A stretch of DNA of 7,730 nucleotides from positions 1 to 7,730 of the forward strand of contig CAMLML010000122.1 in assembly GCA_946481095.1 (NCBI GenBank). The letters are read 5' to 3'. The notes beneath the pieces are model-generated. The model saw only the letters and a list, made by a program, of their open reading frames with translations. It was not told the DNA's origin and searched no databases. A program made the translations under genes and the position numbers. Numbering within the stretch: position 1 is the first letter of the stretch; every line of letters begins with the position of its first letter. The stretch is from an uncultured Cellvibrio sp. (GTDB lineage: Bacteria > Pseudomonadota > Gammaproteobacteria > Pseudomonadales > Cellvibrionaceae). Shown here in pieces: positions 1 to 4,454 of the stretch.

Positions 1-483
1 AAGTTCGTATAGATTTTTTATATTATCATCTGTCAACAAGTCTTTTTCGAGTTGAAAATGTAACATTCCCCTAATTACCATTTGTGCAATATAGGGATCA
101 GATACTTTTTCCATGGCAAGTGTGTTTAAAAACAAAGCAGCCTCAGATTGTGATAAGTTAATCAACAAATCAAAAGCTTCAGGTTTTAATGCAGGATCAT
201 CTCCCTGAATAGCAACCCTGGCCAGCTCTAATAACTCTATATCTGATATAGATGTATCCATATTCAATGGATCACTCACTGGTAGATCTGGAATAGTTTT
301 ATTTATTGATTTTTTTTCATTTATATAATCCAACTCATTTAGTTTAAAAATTTTTTCTAATGATTCAATCGATCTATCCGAAGATATGTCAGTTATGGTC
401 TCCATTTTTTTTAGAGGCTCTGGATAGAAAAAATATGCCACTATTATCAAAACAAATAAAATACTTAACAAAATGGATTTCAT
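1..483 (-). CDS. Hypothetical membrane-anchored or exported helical protein, N-terminal part (cut by window edge)
   Basis: An open frame of 161 codons starts at the ATG at 483-481 and runs off the left edge without a stop. In-frame upstream codons reach a TAA at 501-499 with no other ATG, so this start is the natural choice, although no clear Shine-Dalgarno precedes it. Residues 1-20 (MKSILLSILFVLIIVAYFFY) form one hydrophobic segment after a single Lys, fitting a signal anchor or uncleaved signal peptide. Residues 22-80 are polar and low-complexity. From about 80 onward the sequence alternates amphipathic helices (for example around LLELARVAIQG and PEAFDLLINLSQSEAALFLN), resembling helical-repeat (HEAT/TPR-like) folds, but I do not recognise a family. 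The DNA is visibly more AT-rich than aceE/aceF. It is preceded on the same strand by the small secreted protein gene, with a hairpin between. Function unknown; that it is coding is supported by the unbroken frame and the sensible N-terminus. Confidence 0.7.
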   Translation of the reverse strand, partial: MKSILLSILFVLIIVAYFFYPEPLKKMETITDISSDRSIESLEKIFKLNELDYINEKKSINKTIPDLPVSDPLNMDTSISDIELLELARVAIQGDDPALKPEAFDLLINLSQSEAALFLNTLAMEKVSDPYIAQMVIRGMLHFQLEKDLLTDDNIKNLYEL

Positions 484-515
484 AAATACATTGCTATTTT
501 ATATTTAAAGGAATT

Positions 516-540
516 GCGGCCAGGTTAAATATCTGGCCGC
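516..540 (-). terminator. Hairpin between the two leftmost genes, possible terminator
   Basis: A perfect 8-bp GC-rich inverted repeat, GCGGCCAG at 516-523 and CTGGCCGC at 533-540, encloses a 9-nt loop. It lies 8 bases past the stop of the 549-1052 gene. On the minus strand it is preceded by AAAA and followed by AATTCCTTT, a poor U-tract. On the plus strand it is followed by TTTT. It may work mainly as a 3' end stabiliser, or as a weak bidirectional terminator. Confidence 0.55.
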
Positions 541-548
541 TTTTGATA

Positions 549-1052
549 CTAGTTAGAAACGTTTATATCTATAGAAGTTAAATATGAACGAGCGCCATCA
601 TAGGATTGAGGCAGAGAACAAGTCAGGTAAAAATATTTTGATACCAAAGGTTGTCCAAGAGTAATCACGCCAACTTGAAAAATTTTCACGCCAGCGCCTG
701 TTGCAGATGTTTGCCCTGTCGCTGAACCCAACAAACTACCTGCACTGTCAGTTGCACTCAGTGTACAGGCAACGTCGGCATCAGGATGACGATCATAGGC
801 TCTGACAACCAACCATGCTGATGTTGGACGAAATGTAGCATTGATAATGACTGGACATCTTAAAGTAAACAATCCCGCCGTTCTCAAACCCCATGGATAT
901 GGAGCACCAACGCTTACTCCCCATTGATCGCGGGTTGTAACATTTCCATTCTCTTCACATTGCGAGCCATGTATTTGAAATGTACTCGTCAAAGCAAACG
1001 CCGATAATGGCATAAATAATGTCATCAATATGGAAAAAAATATTTTTTTCAT
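549..1052 (-). CDS. Small secreted protein with four cysteines, hypothetical
   Basis: A complete 167-residue protein. Residues 1-20 are a classic Sec signal peptide (Lys-Lys, hydrophobic core, SAFA just before residue 21), so the mature form is about 147 residues and probably periplasmic or extracellular. The mature part is rich in Thr, Ser, Gly and Val, with alternating hydrophobic stretches typical of a beta-sandwich. It has four Cys (32, 66, 96, 145), which could form two disulfides. The pattern of Cys-Pro-Val near 66, VVRAYDRH at 82-89, ACTL at 95-98 and YLTCSLP at 142-148 resembles a loose group of small exported proteobacterial proteins of unknown function; this is from memory, not a search. 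The ATG at 1052 is preceded by GAGGA (1060-1064) at 7-nt spacing. It lies 196 bases downstream of the kinase gene and is probably transcribed separately. No catalytic motif is visible. Confidence 0.8.
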   Translation of the reverse strand: MKKIFFSILMTLFMPLSAFALTSTFQIHGSQCEENGNVTTRDQWGVSVGAPYPWGLRTAGLFTLRCPVIINATFRPTSAWLVVRAYDRHPDADVACTLSATDSAGSLLGSATGQTSATGAGVKIFQVGVITLGQPLVSKYFYLTCSLPQSYDGARSYLTSIDINVSN

Positions 1053-1060
1053 TACGAATT

Positions 1061-1141
1061 CCTCAATATTTTGGGTCTAGTCGGGTTAGTTATGCCATAA
1101 ATCGGCACAGCGACAACATACAGCCAAAAAAAATATTGAGG
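1061..1141 (-). promoter_or_regulatory. Inverted repeat able to mask the ribosome binding site of the secreted-protein gene
   Basis: CCTCAATATTTT at 1061-1072 and its exact reverse complement AAAATATTGAGG at 1130-1141 are 57 bases apart. On the minus-strand transcript the downstream copy contains the GAGG of the Shine-Dalgarno for the gene starting at 1052, so the upstream copy could pair with it over 12 bp. This works only if transcription starts upstream of 1141. The repeat is seen directly; the regulatory role is inferred. Confidence 0.4.
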
Positions 1142-1156
1142 TCAGGTTCGTGTCAA
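1130..1156 (-). promoter_or_regulatory. Weak candidate promoter for the secreted-protein gene
   Basis: On the minus strand a perfect TTGACA (1156-1151) is followed after 15 bases by TATTTT (1135-1130), which matches 4 of 6 positions of the -10 consensus. The spacer is short. If used, its transcript would begin downstream of the upstream arm of the SD-masking repeat, so this promoter and that hairpin would be mutually exclusive. Another weak option lies nearer the gene: TTGTCG, 16 bases, CATAAC. Confidence 0.2.
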
Positions 1157-1248
1157 ACGGAAAAATTAAATGTCGAAAGGTTTTTTTATAGAATTAAACG
1201 GTAATTGATTCATGCGATAATTTAGTAGCCAAATACAGATATTGTTAA

Positions 1249-2523
1249 TTAATTATTTAGCCTTGATAAAACCACGGGCAACGAAATAATCGTCACAGTC
1301 CCCTGCGGATGATTAGCCTGATGCATCACTTCACCCCCCATTCGTTTAATACTCGCATAAGTAAGCAACATCCCTATTCCCATACCATCGGATTTGGTAG
1401 TGATCATTTCTTTGCCTAATTGCGATTGAATTTTTTGAGTGAGTCCGCTGCCCCAGTCGGTAATCTTCACGATAATGGATTTATCTTTTACCAAAATATC
1501 TACTGCAATTTTTTCAGGGCTGGCATCGGCGGCGTTGTTGAGGCAATTTAAAATGGCGTGATCAAGACGGGAATCGTAACGAATACGAGTATGTTGTAAT
1601 TCGTTCGATAAGGTTTTGTTGCAAACCAAATTAGGTCGCATCAATTGCCAGAGATCCAATAAATATTGGTAATATTCCAATCCATTTCGTTCGCGCAGTT
1701 GGGATTGATAGTCTATGTCAGCATCCTGAACCAACTGCTTTAATCTGGCCGCGCAGAGATCAACTTGTTGTGACAGCAAATTAATATCCTGCATCAGTTC
1801 ATCATCCTGCGCACGGGTTGCACGCAATTCTGACAATAAAATTTTCATAGTGGCCATAGGCGTATTCATTTCATGGGCTGCACCTGCGGCTAACGTTGCC
1901 ACAGCAATCAACTGCTCATCACGCAGCTCGTCTTCCTTCATTTGGTTGAGCAAATCTTCCTGCGCACGCAAATCACGCGCCATGCGCACCACGAAATAGG
2001 TAATCAACACTGCACTGACAAAAAAGTTAAACCACATTCCGACTATGTGCCAACTGAATCCATGCGAGTGATGGTTCATTTCAAAAATCGATAGGGGCCG
2101 ATAAAAAAACATCAACAGACTGTAACCGAGAATTGAAAGAAAGGTTATTAACCAGGTGTAGCGCCAGGGCAAAGTCGCGGCCGAAATACAAATTGGTACC
2201 AATAGATAAGACACGAAGGGATTGGTGGCCCCACCGCTGAAATAGAACAACAAATTCAGTAACAACACATCAATCAACAGCTGAATGAAAAATTCAATTT
2301 TGACAATTGCCAGCGGATTTTTTAAGCGCAATCCCGTCAGTATGTGTATCAGCGTGAACAAACTCAATAAACTGATAATAGGTGTTAACGCCAGTTCGAT
2401 TGAAAACCAAATGCTGACGAATACGCTGGTCCATAGCAGTATCAACAAAATGCTGCGAATGATGGTGAGTTGCTGCAGTTGTGCAGCAACTAAATTCGAT
2501 GGGTTATATTTTTGGGTTTGCAT
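1249..2523 (-). CDS. regB: RegB/PrrB/RoxS-type membrane redox-sensing histidine kinase
   Basis: A complete 424-residue sensor kinase. Six hydrophobic segments (about 20-40, 43-64, 73-95, 103-119, 122-140 and 160-179) form the membrane domain. GGATNPF at 97-103 matches the GGxxNPF motif that binds quinone in RegB. The H-box is AAGAAHEMNTPMAT with the phosphorylated His at 217. Cys257, in QQVDLCAARL, sits where RegB has its redox-active cysteine. The HATPase domain shows the N box (NCLNNAADASP, 326-336), G1 (DWGSG, 356-360) and G2 (DGMGIGM, 379-385). RegB-family kinases sense the state of the respiratory quinone pool and phosphorylate a RegA/PrrA/RoxR regulator; no such regulator is encoded next to it here. 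The start at 2523 has GAGGGG only 2 bases away (GAGG at 4 bases), and this comes from a dispersed repeat. A terminator lies between aceF and this gene, so it probably has its own promoter. The gene symbol marks the family, not proven orthology. Confidence 0.9.
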   Translation of the reverse strand: MQTQKYNPSNLVAAQLQQLTIIRSILLILLWTSVFVSIWFSIELALTPIISLLSLFTLIHILTGLRLKNPLAIVKIEFFIQLLIDVLLLNLLFYFSGGATNPFVSYLLVPICISAATLPWRYTWLITFLSILGYSLLMFFYRPLSIFEMNHHSHGFSWHIVGMWFNFFVSAVLITYFVVRMARDLRAQEDLLNQMKEDELRDEQLIAVATLAAGAAHEMNTPMATMKILLSELRATRAQDDELMQDINLLSQQVDLCAARLKQLVQDADIDYQSQLRERNGLEYYQYLLDLWQLMRPNLVCNKTLSNELQHTRIRYDSRLDHAILNCLNNAADASPEKIAVDILVKDKSIIVKITDWGSGLTQKIQSQLGKEMITTKSDGMGIGMLLTYASIKRMGGEVMHQANHPQGTVTIISLPVVLSRLNN

Positions 2524-2525
2524 TT

Positions 2526-2560
2526 CCCCTCACCCTAGCCCTCTCCCTGAGGGAGAGGGG
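2526..2560. repeat. Short palindromic dispersed repeat (CCCTCTCCC type)
   Basis: CCCTCTCCC (2539-2547), loop TGA, GGGAGAGGG (2551-2559) form a perfect 9-bp hairpin, flanked by CCCCTCACCCTAG. From memory, closely similar GC-rich palindromes recur between genes in many proteobacterial genomes; copy number here cannot be seen. The element ends two bases before the kinase start codon, and its GAGGGG end (minus strand) is the only Shine-Dalgarno-like sequence for that gene. Confidence 0.7.
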
Positions 2561-2582
2561 ATTGAATTGCACTTTGAATTAG

Positions 2583-2704
2583 AAAAGTAGGGAGTCAAGT
2601 CCCCCACTTTGAAAAAGGGATTTAAAATCTCGGAAAAATTGAAAATCTCTAAATCCCTCCCCCGCCTCCCTTTTTCAAAGGGAGGAGCTTGACTCCCTAC
2701 TTTT
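2583..2704. repeat. MITE-like inverted-repeat element
   Basis: The termini form a perfect 17-bp inverted repeat: AAAAGTAGGGAGTCAAG at 2583-2599 and its complement at 2688-2704. A second inner pair, CTTTGAAAAAGGGA at 2607-2620 and TCCCTTTTTCAAAG at 2667-2680, is also perfect. The right arm folds on its own as CCTCCCTTT, loop TTC, AAAGGGAGG (2665-2685). The arms differ by an insertion or deletion of a GC-rich block, so the left half looks degenerate. The AAATCCC...CCTTTTTCAAAGGG pattern resembles a widely dispersed bacterial intergenic repeat (recalled, not searched). It encodes no protein. It lies in the gap between aceF and the kinase. Confidence 0.7.
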
Positions 2705-2738
2705 AAAATCAAAATTTAAAAATCAAAATTTCACAAAC

Positions 2739-2769
2739 AAAAAAGCCAGCAAAATCTGCTGGCTTTTTT
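2739..2769 (-). terminator. Intrinsic terminator after aceF
   Basis: AGCCAGCA (2744-2751), loop AAATC, TGCTGGCT (2757-2764) form a perfect 8-bp stem, extended by A-runs and T-runs to 13 bp. On the minus strand the stem is followed by six T. It starts 18 bases after the aceF stop. Its A/T flanks make it usable in both directions. Confidence 0.9.
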
Positions 2770-2787
2770 GAATTAACAATTTTTCAA

Positions 2788-4371
2788 TCACAACAACAAG
2801 CGACGCAAATCACCAATTACGCCAACCAAATAAGTCATAAAGCGGCCAGCATCAGCGCCGTTGACTGCGCGGTGATCGTAAGACAATGACAGAGGCAGCA
2901 TATTGCGTGGAATAAATTCTTTGCCGTTCCACACAGGTTTCATTTGTGCGCGTGACACACCGAGAATACCCACTTCTGTTGGTGCGCTCACCATTGGAGT
3001 GAAACCATTGCCGCCCATTGCACCCAAGCTGGAAATGGTGAAGCAACCGCCTTGCATTTCTGCTGGAGTTAATTTGCCATCGCGTGCTTTTTTGGCCAGC
3101 AAATTAATTTCATCTGCTAATTCAAACAAACCTTTTTTGTCAGCGTTGCGAACAACGGGGACTAACAAACCGTTTGGTGTATCCACTGCTATACCAATGT
3201 GTACAAATTTTTTCTGCACAATGCTTTCACCATCCTGATGCATGGACACATTGAATGACGGCTCGGCAACCAATGCCGCCGCAACCGCTTTTACGATGAA
3301 AGGCAATGGCGTTAATTTGCTACCGCGTTTTTCTGCTTCGGCTTTCATGCTGTTGCGGAAAGCCTCGAGATCAGTAATGTCGGCATCATCAAATTGCGTA
3401 ATGCGCGGAACGTTCAACCAACTGCGAGTCATGGCATCGGCAGTCAGCTTTTTGATTTTGCTCATTTTGACGATTTCGATTTCGCCAAATTTTGAATAAT
3501 CAATAACCGGCAATGCAGGAATACCTGAACCTACTGCACCGTTACCGGATTGAACCGCTTGTACAATCGGTTTGACGTAAGCGTGAACATCATCTTTTTG
3601 CACACGACCGCGTGGACCGGTTGCTTTTACTTTGTCGAGATCAACACCTAATTGGCGAGCGAGTTTGCGAACGGCTGGGCCTGCGTAAACATCAGAACCA
3701 TCATCTTCTTCATCGTCATCATCATCGCTAACAGATGCAGCCGCGACAGGCGCTGCAACAGCAGCGGGTTGTGCTGGTGCCGCAGTTTGCGCAGCAACAA
3801 CTGGTGCAGCAGCAGGAGCGGCACCAACAGCTGACACAACACCTAACACTGAACCTTGAGAAACTTTATCACCCACTTTTACGGACAAACTCAGAAGGGT
3901 ACCGGCGACTTCCGCAGGGATTTCCATCGAGGCTTTATCCGTTTCGAGAACAACAAGGGAATCGCCCGAATTAATTTGATCGCCAACTTTCACCGCGACT
4001 TCAATTACTTCGACGCCCTCGGCACCACCGAGATCAGGCACAACTAATTTAACTTCTGCAGACGCAGAAGGCGCAGCGGCAACAGGAACCGGCGCTGGTG
4101 TTGGTGCAGCAGGAGCTGGTGCAGAGGCAGCGCCTGCAACTTCGAGATCAATTAAGGCGTCGCCTTGCGATACTTTATCGCCAACTTTAATTTTCAAGGC
4201 AGTGACTTTACCGCTGGCCTCAGCGGGAATTTCCATAGAGGCTTTATCCGTTTCCAGTACAACAATGCTGTCGCCTCCTGCGATGCTATCGCCAACTTTC
4301 ACGGAAATTTCTATGACTTCAACGCCTTCTGCGCCGCCGAGGTCTGGTACTTTAATTGTTTGAATAGCCAC
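2788..4371 (-). CDS. aceF: Pyruvate dehydrogenase E2, dihydrolipoyllysine acetyltransferase
   Basis: A complete 527-residue E2 core enzyme, which moves the acetyl group from E1 through lipoyl arms to CoA in the cytoplasmic pyruvate dehydrogenase complex. Two lipoyl domains are seen, about 1-79 and 106-184, each with ETDKASMEIPAE; the lipoylated lysines are K43 and K146. Ala/Pro-rich linkers follow each. The peripheral-subunit-binding domain is at about 228-265, and the catalytic domain at about 295-527. Active-site motifs are FTISSLGAMGG (444-454) and YDHRAVNGADAGRF (498-511) with His500; Asn504 replaces the Asp of the common DHRxxDG, as in Azotobacter E2p. The second linker carries an unusual acidic run at 216-224. 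The start is GTG at 4371, supported by AGAGGA (4378-4383) at 6-nt spacing and by the lipoyl domain beginning at once. E. coli AceF has three lipoyl domains; two fits the pseudomonad type. It follows aceE by 81 bases containing a terminator-like hairpin. No lpd follows. Confidence 0.97.
   Translation of the reverse strand: MAIQTIKVPDLGGAEGVEVIEISVKVGDSIAGGDSIVVLETDKASMEIPAEASGKVTALKIKVGDKVSQGDALIDLEVAGAASAPAPAAPTPAPVPVAAAPSASAEVKLVVPDLGGAEGVEVIEVAVKVGDQINSGDSLVVLETDKASMEIPAEVAGTLLSLSVKVGDKVSQGSVLGVVSAVGAAPAAAPVVAAQTAAPAQPAAVAAPVAAASVSDDDDDEEDDGSDVYAGPAVRKLARQLGVDLDKVKATGPRGRVQKDDVHAYVKPIVQAVQSGNGAVGSGIPALPVIDYSKFGEIEIVKMSKIKKLTADAMTRSWLNVPRITQFDDADITDLEAFRNSMKAEAEKRGSKLTPLPFIVKAVAAALVAEPSFNVSMHQDGESIVQKKFVHIGIAVDTPNGLLVPVVRNADKKGLFELADEINLLAKKARDGKLTPAEMQGGCFTISSLGAMGGNGFTPMVSAPTEVGILGVSRAQMKPVWNGKEFIPRNMLPLSLSYDHRAVNGADAGRFMTYLVGVIGDLRRLLL
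3820..4371 (-). repeat. Internal duplication encoding the two lipoyl domains of AceF
   Basis: Codons for residues 1-79 (4371-4135) and 106-184 (4056-3820) are tandem copies, offset by 103 residues. VPDLGGAEGVEVIE occurs identically at 8-21 and 111-124, and ETDKASMEIPAE at 40-51 and 143-154. The DNA copies are still similar, with shared runs such as GAGGCTTTATCCGTTTC (plus-strand sense) in both, so recombination between them could add or remove a domain. Confidence 0.85.
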
Positions 4372-4377
4372 TGTGCT

Positions 4378-4383
4378 TCCTCT
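4378..4383 (-). promoter_or_regulatory. Ribosome binding site deciding the GTG start of aceF
   Basis: AGAGGA on the minus strand lies 6 bases before GTG at 4371-4369. No in-frame ATG lies between it and the lipoyl domain, so GTG is the start. Confidence 0.75.
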
Positions 4384-4417
4384 TTATTTCTATCAAAGGT
4401 TATTGATGAATAACGCA

Positions 4418-4454
4418 AAAAATCTCGCCCTCTTTTTGGGAGGGCGAGATTTTT
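4418..4454 (-). terminator. Terminator-like hairpin between aceE and aceF
   Basis: AAAAATCTCGCCCTC (4418-4432) and its exact complement (4440-4454) form a 15-bp stem with a 7-nt loop, followed on the minus strand by six T. The stem overlaps the aceE stop codon (TAA, 4455-4453). By sequence it is as good as an ordinary intrinsic terminator, yet it lies inside what should be an aceE-aceF operon. It may cause partial termination, or it may protect the 3' end of aceE mRNA after processing. No convincing promoter is visible in the remaining 46 bases before aceF. Confidence 0.8.

Noticed and set aside
1019..1204. A 61-codon plus-strand frame over the secreted-protein leader
   Set aside because: It runs antisense across the signal peptide and leader, without an SD or recognisable product.
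2526..2704. CRISPR array or tandem repeat array
   Set aside because: The repeats are inverted, of two different kinds, and not regularly spaced with unique spacers.
2530..2712. Short frames within the repeat region between aceF and the kinase
   Set aside because: They translate palindromic repeats (Pro/Ser/Gly-rich strings) and are not genes.
2829..2877. Asn in place of Asp in the E2 active-site motif (DHRAVNG) as a sign of a damaged enzyme
   Set aside because: Asn at this position is known in Azotobacter vinelandii E2p, which is active, so this is a normal variant of this branch.
2788..4371. Loss of a third lipoyl domain as a recent deletion in AceF
   Set aside because: Two lipoyl domains are usual for E2p in pseudomonad-type gammaproteobacteria; three is the E. 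coli arrangement.
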